Under the pieces are notes generated by a model, which made no database searches, was not told the origin of the DNA, and was given only the letters and a program-made list of their open reading frames with translations. The translations under genes were made by a program, and so were the position numbers. A DNA stretch of 64,000 bases from Coix lacryma-jobi var. lacryma-jobi (lineage: Eukaryota; Streptophyta; Magnoliopsida; Poales; Poaceae): NCBI GenBank assembly GCA_009763385.1, contig VDCT01000285.1, forward strand, positions 1-64,000, read 5' to 3'. Each line of letters opens with the position of its first letter. Within the stretch, counting starts at the first letter, position 1. Shown one piece after another: positions 30,906-41,925 of this stretch.

Positions 30906-33491
30906 TGAAGGACCAAAAATGCTATAGCAAGGCGACCAGAGGGGGGGTGAATGGGAGCCTAAAATTTCTTCTCAGAAATTACGGCCTCTGTCCCAACAAA
31001 ATCAACCCCAAAAGCTTCGGACTCAAACGCGATGCCCACGACCCTAGAAAGAGGGTGGATGATCCCTAGGATCACAGCGAGGCACCGCACAAGGGAGCAA
31101 AACAAACTCCCAAAACTCCGAGTCAAGTTCGTGCCTAAAAGACCACTCCCAAACGTAGATAGAGAGCTACGTCAGGATTCCTCCAAATACCGATGCTAAC
31201 ACGTAGCAAAGATATGTAGAGAGGTTCCTAGGTGAACTCTAGGAGAAAACGAGAAGTCCGGAAACAAAGCGGAAAAGCCGGGAGAGCAAACACACTGAAA
31301 GTCAGCTCTCAGCAGCATCCCGGACTGTCCGGGCTACTGGTGTCGGACAGTCCGGTCAAGGGCGGACTGTCCGTGCCTGGATGTCCGGACTGTCCGCCGG
31401 CAAAAGACCCAAAAATGAACTGTTCCGAAACAGCTCTGGACAGGTCCCGGACAGTCTGCGGTTTGCACGCCGGACTATCCGCGGTTCACGTGAACAGTGA
31501 ACACAGAGCATCCGATGCCTGCCCGCAGCAGCGTCCGATGAAGACCCCGGACTGTCCGCGGGTCGTGGCGGACTGTCCGCCGGCTACGATGAAAAACAGC
31601 AATGCTGCTGCAAAGTCCCTGCTTGGGCCCGGACTGTCCGCGCCCAACACCGGCGGACTGTCCGCCGGTCACCCGAGGGGAAAACGCCCGAGGCCAACAG
31701 CCACTGCTCGGCTAAAGCCGCGATGCGCGGACTGTCCGCGGCCAATATGGCGGACTGTCCGCGACCTCCCAGAAAGCGCAAAAACAGCACGAGACAAAAC
31801 CAAAATCGATTGGATCTTCACCAAATCGAACGAGGCTGCAAACTAACTTCACCCAAGTGTTCTTCTATGTGTTGGGAAGCTAATCCTAGGATATCATCGC
31901 TTCAACCCAACTAATCCATGAGAAATCCGAAGAACACTAGAAAAGGGGAAGAACGGAGAACAAAAACGATTTTGGCCCGATCTACTTGTTCGTGAGGGTA
32001 GAGATGAATTCCTCCGGTGGAAATGTTCTCCTCACTTCAAAGAACAAGTTGATTCAAACAGAATCGCAAAAGACGCAGCGTAGAGGGAGATCGGGGGAGG
32101 GGAAAAACGTGGAGAAAAGAAGAACGCGAAGAACAAATTCAAAACACGAATTCAACCACGAATTTGATCCTTGGATTCAGAGGAATGGATGATTGATTAA
32201 GCACTCGGTGTCGGGCTACAAGCCAATCCTAGCAACACAAAGCTTGGATGGCAAAAAGCTCAAGAACAAGAGCAAACTCTCCCTAACCCTAGCCTTCTCT
32301 CACAGGAACAAAATGAGAGAGACACCACCAAGAATTCCCCAAGCTTACGGCTGCCCTAGCAGCCCCCCTCATATATATAGGCGCACGTCCGAAGACCAAA
32401 ACGCCCTTACATTAAGCACTCAACCCAAATACCCCCCAGGGGTAAAACCATCCAGACTTGACAGTTTCCATCCGACGGCCACGCCCGCACATCTGGTAGC
32501 TTCGCCTCGACGCGACCTCACCCGATGCCGCCACGTGCCGCCACCATCGACCACCGCGCCTTCTCGTGGATAGCTTTGACGCCGCATCAGCCTCTCCACG
32601 CCTCCACGCGTTGACCGTCCTTTCGGACCACCCCCGGTTTTGAGGCCCAAACCGGTAAACCCGCCATCCCAGGTTTTGAGGCCCAAACCTGGCAAACCGT
32701 CCACCCCGAGTTTTGAGGCCCAAACTCAAAAACCCGCGAGCCCAGGTTTTGAGGCTCAAACCTAGAAACCGTCCATCCCTAGTTTTGAGGCCCAAACTCG
32801 GAAATCGGCCACCCCGAGTTTTGAGGCCCAAACTCGGAAACCGTCGATGGTAGCTTTTTGAGGCTCAGCTACCGAACCCGCACCGTAGACGGGATGTGGT
32901 TCGCACACCCCGGCCACCGGCACCGATGCCGATGCATGTCCAGCCACCACGCCGGGCACAACGCCTTCGCCATCCTCCTTGACTTGGCCGATGGCACTTG
33001 CGCCGCACGCAAGCCCGTGTCCGACCTCCGCCAAGTGGCACGACGCCACGTCTTCCTCCCGACTCGGCCGATGCACCGCACATCCCCATGTGCTCTCGCT
33101 CGCCGAGGCCACGTGCCAGCTACCACAGCTGGTCCTCTGCCCCTCTGGTCCGTCAGTCCAAGCCTCACGTCCGCCCTTCACCGCTCTGGGTACATCGGCA
33201 TGGCACGTCCGCCGCACGACACGCCCATCCTTCACCGCTCCCGGTCCGTCGGCACGGCACGTCTCTACTTGACCTTCACCTCGCCGTTGACCACTGTATC
33301 CGAGCTCCACACCTGCACATCAATACAACCAAGAGACACATGTCACACACGCACACCAACACAGAAACACCACACAACTCAACGCCACCGGTTAGTCATA
33401 AACAATAAGCGCATAGCAAGATATGGACTAAACCGGGTAAAAGCCTCAAACCTTCCTCATCAAAGTCAATCATTCATCATATATGTTCTCA
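30906..33491 (-). repeat. 5' LTR of the Sirevirus (right, minus strand)
   Basis: A copy of 18265-20852 with scattered single-base differences. It holds the same CGGACTGTCCG cluster (about 31310-31770), the same seven-unit fold-back array (32634-32873) and a TATATATAGG word near 32371. Its outer end is followed by the TSD AGTTG at 33492-33496. Long frames on both strands mirror those in the left LTR and show no protein family. Confidence 0.9.
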
Positions 33492-33496
33492 AGTTG

Positions 33497-34877
33497 CTCC
33501 AACGATCAATCAACATCGACGTCGACCAAAACACTCTGTGAGTATTCCATGCCTACTCTTGCTCACATTCAAGTGTTACCTTCTACTAGTAATGTAGATT
33601 TTGAGCTTAAACCTCACTTAATACGAATTGCTCAAGCTATTACATTTAATGGCAAACCTTCCGAGGATGCCAATGCTCACCTCCGGAATTTTCTGGAGAT
33701 ATGTAGTACAATTTCTGTATAGGGAGTTTCGCAGGATGCCATCAGACTTTGTCTTTTTCCATTTTCATTAGTGGAAAAAGCGAAGAGTGGTTCCTCTTCA
33801 ACTCTGGCCACCTGCTGACGTGGGTGAGATGCGCGGATTAATTCCTCAACAAGTTCTGCCCCGATAAATTGGACTATTCTTTTCCGTAGCAAGATTTCCA
33901 ACTTTGGACAGGGAGACGAAGAAACAATCACTGAAGCTTGGGAGAGACTACAAGAGTATGTTGAATACTGTCCCCACCATGGTATGCAAGACTGGTACTT
34001 GATCCAGAGCTTCTACCATGGACTCCAGCAAGAATCTCGACAACACATTGATGCTGCCGCCGGAGGTGCATACCTCTCTCTCACTGTAGAGAAGGCAACC
34101 AAACTGATCGAGACAATGGTGGCAAATCAAGGATGGACAGAAAAACGTGCTAGAGGTATGTCTGAAATTAAGCAAGTTGATTTTGTCACCCTGCAAACTT
34201 TGGTAAAATTGCTAGAGCAAAGAATAAATGAGAAGAGAGATCGCGCTACGAAGGAGTACTACGCCAAGCAAAGAGCCGCTTCGTCAAGTGAAGGCCAAAA
34301 AGAAATTAAGAAAGAGGATGCAAAATCCCTTCTTAATAATGGTGGCTACGGAGAACCTCCAATTCCAATGATCCAACAATGGAATAATAAAGGTATGCCT
34401 CAAACCTCCGTATTTAATTCTCCTATTGGAAAATTAGTTTCTAATCAAGGTAGAATTAATGATAGCATAAATAATAAATTAGTTGAACATGATAAAATGT
34501 TAGAAGGAATTTATGCTAAACTAAAAGATTTTTCTGAAGCATTTAAGGAACAAATTAACTTTAATAAGAGATTAGAGCAAAAAGTAGATGACATTAAATC
34601 TCAAATTAAATACTATGAGGAATTAAAAGCTGTAACCACGAGAGGTGGTAAATCCACTCGTGATCCACCTCATCCTAATTTAGTTCCTAGTAGTAATGCT
34701 GCTACAAAGAAAATATTGTTAATGTTGAAGAAGACGAAGAAGAGGAGACCCCAGCTGAACCTTCATCCAAGGTACGAACTGCTCCTCATGAATTCTATGA
34801 TACACATGTATTACCTTTTCCAGATCGAAACAGAAATCCGATGGAAGACGACCAATTCAAGAAATTCATCGAGGTAA
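33497..34877 (+). pseudogene. gag: Athila gag, second piece, decayed
   Basis: Continues the gag begun at 18104. The opening part has FELKPHLIRIAQAITFNGKP and SEDANAHLRNFLEIC, the Athila Gag core. A stop lies at 33720-33722, and stops and shifts follow up to about 33880 where the LFPFSL...KISNFGQGDEETITEAWE part is spread over frames. From 33984 the frame is open for 297 codons (GMQDWYLIQSFYHGL..., then a Lys/Glu-rich linker), and a shift near 34700 passes reading to the protease frame. Gag is not functional in this copy. Confidence 0.75.
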
Positions 34878-35500
34878 TTCAAAAATTATATATACATGTG
34901 CCATTTATTGACGCTATGCAGGTTCCAACTTATGCAAAATATTTGAGAGACATGCTCAATAAGAAGAAACCAATTCCAAGTAGGGATGTGGTTAAATTGA
35001 CCGAAGATTGCAGTGCGGTCATTTTAAACCAACTCCCAGAAAAGAAGAAGGACCCAGGAAACCCAACAATCGCTTGTTCAATTGGAGAGCAGCACTTCGA
35101 GCATGCACTCTGTGATCTGGGAGCAAGCGTCAGCGTCATGCCCAAGGTAATATATGATAAATTAAATCATCATACCTTGTCCCCTACTTCTATGTGTCTG
35201 CAGCTAGCCGATCAATCGCTCCGATATCCCGCGGGAATAGCAGAGAATATTCCGGTGAAAATCCGGAATCTCTTTGTCCCGGTGGATTTCGTGGTTCTGG
35301 ACATTAATCCCGACCACCGGACGCCATTGATCTTGGGACGGCCATTTCTGAGCACTGCAAAAGCCACCATTGATGTAGGAGCTGGAGAAATTCAGCTCCA
35401 CATCAGTGGGAAGGAGGAGAAATTCGAGTTCACACCGCGACCGGAAAAACACCCGTCATCAAAGTTCGCCGGTGCCGACATTCCACCACAACCACCGTGA
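34841..35500 (+). CDS. pro: Athila-type retropepsin (protease), end of gag-pol reading
   Basis: An aspartic protease that would mature Gag. The domain shows ALCDLGASVSVMP, with the Asp-Leu-Gly-Ala-Ser active site that Athila proteases use, and LILGRPFLSTAKATIDVGAGE, the flap-to-C-terminal hydrophobic motif. The upstream part (KKFIEVIQKLYIHVPFIDAM, YAKYLRDMLNKKKPI) is the usual Athila linker. Here the frame simply ends at 35500 (PPQPP) where RT should begin. No RT, RNase H or integrase follows before the extra ORF, so pol has been deleted in this family or copy. Confidence 0.8.
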   Translation: MEDDQFKKFIEVIQKLYIHVPFIDAMQVPTYAKYLRDMLNKKKPIPSRDVVKLTEDCSAVILNQLPEKKKDPGNPTIACSIGEQHFEHALCDLGASVSVMPKVIYDKLNHHTLSPTSMCLQLADQSLRYPAGIAENIPVKIRNLFVPVDFVVLDINPDHRTPLILGRPFLSTAKATIDVGAGEIQLHISGKEEKFEFTPRPEKHPSSKFAGADIPPQPP

Positions 35501-35664
35501 AGGCGACACTAATCAGGAATCCAAAGCAGCTAACCAAGGTAAGTTAGGCTAAGGTAAGTCTTTATCCCCCATTTAAATTTTCGTTTTTACTTAAGCAAAT
35601 TAATTTTTTGCAAAATAGATGTTTACTAGAGTGATTAGGTGGCTCCTAGGGGGCTTAGGGAAGC

Positions 35665-36046
35665 CATAGGGGTGGCGCCCGCCACCCCCTGCTGGCGCCC
35701 GCCACCCTAGGGTGCACTAGGGAGCACTAGCCAATCTCTAGACTATTACACCTACCTCCTAGACCCAGATAACACCAAGGGAGACCCATGGCTTTGCTCT
35801 TTTCAATGCAATCACTCACTCCCATGTCTCCCCATGTCTCCCCCTCTTCACTCCACCTTTTGGACACATCTCCACCCAAAAGTTTTGGTGCACATGTGAT
35901 AGAGAGTGACAAGGAGAGCACTAGGTGAAAGGAGGGGTGAGTTGGAGTGAAATTCAGCCAAGGAGGGTGGCGCCCGCCACTTATTCCTGGCGCTCGCGGG
36001 TGGGAGGGGCTCTCAGCCTTCCCCTTCCATCCTCAGCCTATAAATA
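35665..36046 (+). promoter_or_regulatory. GC fold-back motifs and TATA box in front of the Athila extra ORF
   Basis: The palindrome GGTGGCGCCCGCCACC occurs near 35671-35686, with partial copies near 35692-35705 and 35968-35982. TATAAATA is at 36039-36046, 81 nt before ATG 36127. The Athila LTR has the same order: TGGCGCCCGCCA motifs, about 70 nt, then TATAAATA. This suggests a second promoter for the downstream ORF. The rest of 35501-35926 has no gene. Confidence 0.5.
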
Positions 36047-36126
36047 CTACCCACACCCCATGCAAGTTCTTACACCTCACTCAAAACACAAAAATACCAG
36101 CCACCTTGAGCACTAGCAAGGAAGTC

Positions 36127-37666
36127 ATGGGCCCTCTCAAGAACTTCTTCACCGGCAAGAAGAAGAAGAGTAAGGGTGAGAGAAGTTCGTCGAGAGCAAA
36201 CACCCACATTTGCTTTGCTGGGAGTGATGAGGAGAGCGCCGGGTGGGGTACTCCATCCACCAACGAAATGTCGGTGGATCGGGACTCTCCGCCCACACAC
36301 CAGGCTGGACCGACCATTCGCGTCCTGAACTCCGTCAATGATATCATCTGGTAGAGTGATCGGGAACGGCAGGCCCGGAACATCCTCAGTGAGAGGGAGT
36401 TCGTTCACACCCGCCACATCGACGACGACTTGTTAAGTCGCACTGGTATGGATAGTGAGTTTCTCTATATTTCTCGAACTTTGGGATGGGAAGACGCATG
36501 GAAGGTTAATGAGGAGGGGATCATGCCCCTCACAATGGAATTTCTGGCCACAATGCAAATTTTTGCTAATCACATAAAGTTTCGGCTTTTTAATGAAGAA
36601 CATTCTTCAACATGGAGGCAATTCAGCAAGAATCTAAACTTTGATGATTCATGCTTGCTGAGCTTGGAATCTGCCTGTACGGGATTCAATAGAAATGAAT
36701 TATGGAAAAGTATTGCTGGGAACAGAGACCCAGGCTTTCCCCGTACAAGTAATATCCACGACCCCACACTCAGGTTTTTCCACAAATATATTAGTATCAC
36801 ACTCTTTCCAAGACCTGACTTAAGACCAATTAAAAAGTCTGAGATGCTGCTGCTTTATGCTCTAGTAAACCACATAAAAGTATCACCCGCCAAGGCCATG
36901 GCAGACTACTGGTCTAAATTTAATCAACGCACTGGAAATATTGAAATGACATCATGGATAACTAGACTGGCTTTTAACATTGGGTCTGCTGAACACCGCT
37001 ATATACTCCTACATTCCTAGTGACCGAGACCTTTTGACCATGGAGCACTTCTCGCAAGGGCACCTCTTGCATGAGAACCAGGAGACCGGTGAGATTCACA
37101 TGATCTACCAAGATTATGTGAATAAAATCGCTCTTCCTGACTTGTCACTTTGGTTGGTGAATGCACCAACGCTACTTTTGGCCCTGGAAACCGAGGCAGA
37201 ACGAAACCGCATGTTGGCTCGAGAGAACACCATGCAGGTTCCCAGGAGGAGGACGTGCGCACAGACCCGTGCAGCAAAAGAGGCCGCAAGAGCCGCAGCA
37301 GCGGCACAGGAGTTTGACCCTTTTCATGCAGGGCAGTATGAAGGAGCAGCACACTATGGTCATTTGACACCCCCTGGCTCGCACCAAGCAGGAGGATCGA
37401 ATTGGCAACAACCGCAACATCCGCGGTGGGAATACGGCCAGGAGGCGTCCTTTCACTCATCCCAGTTGGGGAGTTCATCCCACTCCTTGGGAGGATCCAC
37501 CCGGTACACTGGCCGTGGTGATGAGTTCTTCCATAAGGGGAATCTTGCCACAGGCCGCTCGCCATTCGTCCTTTCATCAGGACGAGTGGATGCGCGATAT
37601 GGGATATCTTCAGCACTAAATGAATGGACTCACCATGGATACTGCCTGAAATCCGTCAGGACTTGA
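36127..37666 (+). pseudogene. Athila-type extra ORF (former env-like position), one stop and one frameshift
   Basis: The frame from ATG 36127 (MGPLKNFFTGKKKKSKG) is interrupted by a single TAG at 36352-36354, continues in the same frame to 37020, and shifts by one near 37005 into SYIPSDRDLLTMEHFSQGHL down to 37666. The central part (EFLYISRTLGWEDAW, FRLFNEEHSSTWRQFSKNL, ALVNHIKVSPAKAMADYW) resembles the plant Athila ORF-1 family found downstream of pol in Athila elements. The C-terminal part is Ala/Arg- and then His/Gly/Ser-rich. The function of this family is unknown. No membrane segment is visible, so an envelope role has no support here. Confidence 0.65.
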
Positions 37667-39086
37667 ACGACTTGAACCAAAATTTCTAAGAATTCCGCCA
37701 AGAAACTGGTGGAGAACTGGGTAATATTTCTTCTCTCCTGCAGCAGAACCAGCAGAATTGGGACGACATGTACCGTCGTCAAGGATGGATGTAACCCGAC
37801 CACGCGAATAACCAGCTTGGGGGAGGACCCCCGTAAAAAAGGTATGTATCTCTACCGTCTTTATTTCTGTCAGTTTATTTTTTTTATTTTTATTTTCAGT
37901 AATTTAAATTTGAGTTTTATCTTAGTTAATTTGCAGTTAAAAAAATAATAAATAAATAGTAATAAATGAAACGCTGTAATCGTAAGTCTTTCTCAATAAA
38001 AATGTATGCCATGCATTAGAGTTATCATGGGAAAACGTATGCTAGAACTAAACTTGAGACATGAGCATTAGACTAAGTGAAGAGGAAGTAAGTTTCTACT
38101 TTGACTTGAGCAAGTCAAGTTTGTGGAGTATTTATTTTGAAAAAGTTAAAAACTTGCTCTAAGTACTTCTGTGGCAAAGAAAGTCCTACCAAAGCCAAAT
38201 AAATTTTACTCTTAGAGTAGGAGCTTCCACTTGCTGCATGTTAGTGTTGAGCTAGTTAGACTTTTGTTGATAGTCATGGTAGAGATACTTGTCATATTTT
38301 TAGACCAAGGAATTCACTTGCACCCACCTATATAGTGCTATTCTTACACTGAGAATACGCACACAACATGCCTCTTAGTTTCATTCATTGTTAGGAATAC
38401 TCCATGGCAAAATATCATGCTCTGTAATGAAATCTTAGGGACATGGCTATAGTAGTTAAAAAAAGAGAGCAAGTGCTCTAGAAAGAAAAGAATATTCAAA
38501 AGAGCAAGTGCTCTAGAAAGAAAAGTTCAAAAGAGCAAGTGCTCTAGAAAGAAGAGAATATGCCAAAAGAGCAAATGCTCTCATTCATAGCCATGATCCC
38601 ACAAATGAGATAGAAAGGAGAAGTGCCATGAAAGTATTAGCCACAATAAATACCTACACACTTGCACATTCCTAGTCCTGAACCTATGACTTGTTGCTCC
38701 TTTGCTCCATTTGTCTAACTTAGCAAAATTATGCTAGCATTGCATGCTCACTTTTATCCTACCCATTAAACCCCACGTAAAAGTCTTAGATGAGAGGATA
38801 ATTCTTCCATTTCCACATACAAATTAAGAGTGATTGAGTGAGCCACAAAAGTTACTAAGCATGCTTTCTTTTGAACAAAACTTGCAAAAACTCCACATAT
38901 CTTGATTAGCAAAATAGGCAAGGGAAAGACAAACCTTCTTTTCTTGCTGGTCTTTTGTTCTAATATTGAGTGCAGGGAAGGCTACCAGTTCCATGGTGAT
39001 GAAAATAATATGGGCATACACAACAAAAACACAGAGTTTCCAAGATTATTTCAAGTCCATGCTTGCTCGAGGACGAGCAAGAGGTA
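37667..39086 (+). other. Athila 3' non-coding region with palindromic repeats
   Basis: AT-rich sequence with no gene. At 38466-38581 four copies of AGAGCAAGTGCTCT (the last AGAGCAAATGCTCT) occur 31-36 nt apart, each a 6-bp stem with a 2-nt loop, joined by AGAAAGAA-rich linkers. A stretch from 38888 is duplicated at 16191-16401. Confidence 0.6.
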
Positions 39087-39100
39087 AGCTTGGGGGAGCT
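39087..39100 (+). promoter_or_regulatory. Athila polypurine tract
   Basis: AAGCTTGGGGGAGCT directly precedes the 3' LTR start TGTTGACG. The same word precedes the LTR at 16402. Confidence 0.75.
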
Positions 39101-40675
39101 TGTTGACGCTCACTAAGTGTCATATTCTTAGCATCAACAAGGACATATAACACAACACAAGGGCCTAAAATCAACCAAAAACCTTTTATAAACTAACGAT
39201 TTCAACTTGTCCTTGAGTTTTATTTGAATGTAGGAAATTGCAGGGTTTTTGAGCAAAATGACCAATGAGGACCCACGAGGAAGCAAGCCCACTTGCCTGG
39301 GCTCACTTTCGGCCAAGGTGGAGTGGCGCCCGCCACCCATCACTAGCGGCCGCCAGGGGAGTGAGGCCCAAACTCCTCCCCTGCCACGTCACTGATCCAG
39401 GGGAGGCATGCCACACTCATTTGCAGCCATTTATCACTTAGGTCATTGCATCCAAGGGCCAAGAAGGGATGTCACATGAATCATGACCCAATTGCCCATG
39501 TGACGGTTATTTGGACATGCAACCGACCTTGGAACCGCCTCCCTGGAGCTTCTGGATGCCGTTGAAGCAAGGTCGGTGGATCCAACGGCCAGGGGGTTGG
39601 CGGCCGCCACCTAGGGCTGGCGCCCGCCACCACACTCACCCCCCTGACCTAACCCTAGGTCCATAAGTACCCCCCTAGGTCCCTTAAGCTATAAATAGGA
39701 CCCCCCGAGCTCATTTGTACTCAGACCTCACCTCATTAGTCTCACTCTCTTGTAAGCGAAGCTCTGGTGAAGGAACACTCTAGTTGAGAGACTTAGAGTG
39801 AGAGCGAGAGTGTAGAAGAGAAGAGCTGGAGTTGTAATAGAGGATCTTCCAAGTCTCTGGTATAATTCCAAGTCTTCCTTCCTTTATCTTAGTATTCTTC
39901 TACTTTCAGCATTTACTTTAAGTTCTTTACTTATTGTTCTTGTTGAGTGCTTTCGATCATAGATAACTTAGTATTTAGTTTATATCTAGTTTGGGTTCTT
40001 CGCTGAGTAATCAGTGCTCTAGTTTTGGACGCAAGATTAGAGTAGTATATATTATTGTAAGCACGGTGCTTAGACTAGTTATACCTTAGTTTGTGGCTAG
40101 CCCCCCGGATAGATGGGGTAGCAAACAGGTGGTGACAGCCCTGGGAGCCTTGAATTCCTCCACGTAGTTGGGTTAGTTCTTAAATCATAAACCTCGTTGT
40201 GCACGTCTGAGGTAAATAGTCCAGAGGGTGTGTACGGTTCGAAGAACTAGATAAACTCTTTATTGCTAAGTTAGTTGTGATCATAAGTGTGTAGGAAAAC
40301 ATTAATCTGTTCATCGGCCAGACCCCGCCGATTAGGTTAGTAATAGTTAGTCTTTCTTTTCTTTTTAGTATTAGTAGAAACCAACCCCCTTTCACACATT
40401 TCGATCAACCCTGCTAGAGGCACTAGTTGTTCATAGCGGTCCTAGTGTTAGTTCTGCCATAGTAGCTTCCCTGTGGAAATAAATACGATACTCGGTTACT
40501 CCCGGGTGAAGTGCTACAATAGACTTATTCTGTGCGCTTGTGGAACCTACCAATAGTCATACGAATAGTTAGTTATACTTCTTACATTAAGAAGTATAAA
40601 CAAACCTTTCTGGCGCCGTTGCCAGGGATAGATTCCATTGTCTACTCCTAGTGACGACGTTAGCAAGAGTCAACA
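39101..40675 (+). repeat. Athila 3' LTR
   Basis: A 1575-nt copy of 16402-17975 with scattered substitutions. It has TATAAATA at 39690-39697, the GC inverted motifs near 39324 and 39598-39632, and an internal PBS word at 40611-40628. It ends GAGTCAACA and is followed by chromovirus leader sequence. Confidence 0.9.
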
Positions 40676-40854
40676 TGCATGTTATGCTATTGAGCGATCC
40701 TATTATGTGATGCTGCGATGTGGATTGAAATTTATTATGCCTCTGTAATTGTTTGGCGAACTTGTTTTTCGAATAAATTTAGTATGGCATGGTTTATTGT
40801 TCTCTACAATTATTGCAACGTCACCTAATGATCACTTGCTATCAGCATATGCAG

Positions 40855-41925
40855 ATGATGATGACTCGCAGTGGAGCTGGTGGTAGTGGTGGTAATGAGG
40901 ACAACCGAGACAACCGCAATCCACCACCTCCTCCACCAGCCACTCCCAAGCAACTCTTCGCTCAATTCTTGGGGAGTCAGCGCAATATCGAGGCATTGCT
41001 ATGTGAGAACTTGGCACATGGCAACAAGCGCCCTAAGCCAAACTAGTACAGCTCATTCAAGGATTTTCTGTATTCCAAGAGGCCCATTTTCAAGGAAGTT
41101 GCTGAACCTTTGGATGCAGAAGAATGGCTGCATACCAGAGAGCAAAAGTTTCGGTTGCTCAGGCTCACGGAGGAGCTAAAAGCAGAGTATGCCGCGCATC
41201 AACTTTAGGGACCGACCGGGATTTGGTGGGGACATCATCGTACTACCTATCCTGCCCGTGCTCCTGTCACGTGGGAGATGTTCTCGCAAGCTGTCTGAGG
41301 GCATTACATTCTGCCAGGGTTGATTCAGATGAAGGTTGCAGAATTCATGAGTTTGACCCAGGGAACTCACTCAGTCACAGAGTACCATCGTGTGTTCAAT
41401 TCTTTATCTCGTTATGCTCTAGAGTTATTAAGCACCGAATCTAAGAAGATAGCCAGTTTCAAGAGAGGGTTGAATACCAAGATGGGAAAGTCCATGGGTA
41501 CATCATCTCGTACCATTTTCAATGACTTTATCAGTCATTGTCTGACCCAAGAGAATCACAACAATAAGCATGCAGCGGGCAAGGCCCGAAAGAGAACTTT
41601 GGAATTTCGACCATCTCAACCTAGAGGACCACCACCTCAGCGTTCCCAGTATCGACCACCAGCGCCTGGAGCTCGTTTCATGCCACCCCAGAAGACAGGT
41701 CAGCTACAATATCAGTGTAACCAGAGGCCGTACAAGATAGCGACAACTCAAGCTCGAGTTGGTCAAGGCAGTTCAACTAGGATCAAGGCTATTGCTCGTG
41801 TACCGTGCTTCAATTGCAATCAAGAGGGACATTTCACAAGATATTGCCCACACCCAGAGAAGCAGCAAGCTAACTACCCCGCACGTCTGCACAACATGAC
41901 AGCTGAAGAAGCCCGCCCAGGATAA
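40855..41925 (+). pseudogene. gag: Chromovirus gag with three in-frame stops
   Basis: The frame opens with three ATGs at 40855-40863 (MMMTRSGAGG) after an acceptor-like TATGCAG. One frame carries the whole gene but has TAG at 41044, TAG at 41206 and TGA at 41296. The Gag core is visible around these stops (EPLDAEEWLHTREQKFRLL, PVTWEMFSQAV, YHRVFNSLSRYALELL). The CCHC zinc knuckle CFNCNQEGHFTRYC lies near the end. It ends at TAA 41923-41925, where the protease would follow in the same frame. Confidence 0.8.

Larger units (their letters stand above)
18265..33491 (-). mobile_element. Sirevirus (Ty1-copia) element, full length with both LTRs, gag only
   Basis: LTRs of 2588 and 2586 nt face each other, each TGAGAACATATATGATG...GTCCTTCA on the minus strand. 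The TSD is AGTTG. The PBS (TGGTATCAGAGCC, tRNA-iMet) lies at 30903-30891 and the polypurine tract CAAGGGGGAGAT abuts the left LTR. The LTRs are full of CGGACTGTCCG palindromes, as in maize Sireviruses. Inside are a gag with two zinc knuckles and long non-coding sequence; I find no protease, integrase, RT or RNase H. A solo LTR (26304-30629) sits in gag. The element was inserted in an Athila gag. Matching LTRs and TSD show a fairly young insertion. Confidence 0.9.
16159..40675 (+). mobile_element. Athila-type Ty3-gypsy tandem array (three LTRs), non-autonomous
   Basis: LTRs lie at 16402-17975 and 39101-40675, and a 32-nt stub of a third at 16159-16190 is joined to 3' internal sequence. All start TGTTGACGCTCAC; the two full ones end GAGTCAACA. 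The main internal unit has a tRNA-Asp PBS, gag, an Athila-type protease with CDLGAS, an Athila-type extra ORF and the purine tract AAGCTTGGGGGAGCT. RT, RNase H and integrase are absent. A whole Sirevirus (18265-33491) sits in gag. The outer flanks (ATGAT / TGCAT) do not match, as expected after unequal recombination between LTRs. Confidence 0.8.

Noticed and set aside
36127..37666. Viral envelope gene in the Athila element
   Set aside because: No signal peptide or membrane segment is visible; it fits the Athila extra-ORF family of unknown function.
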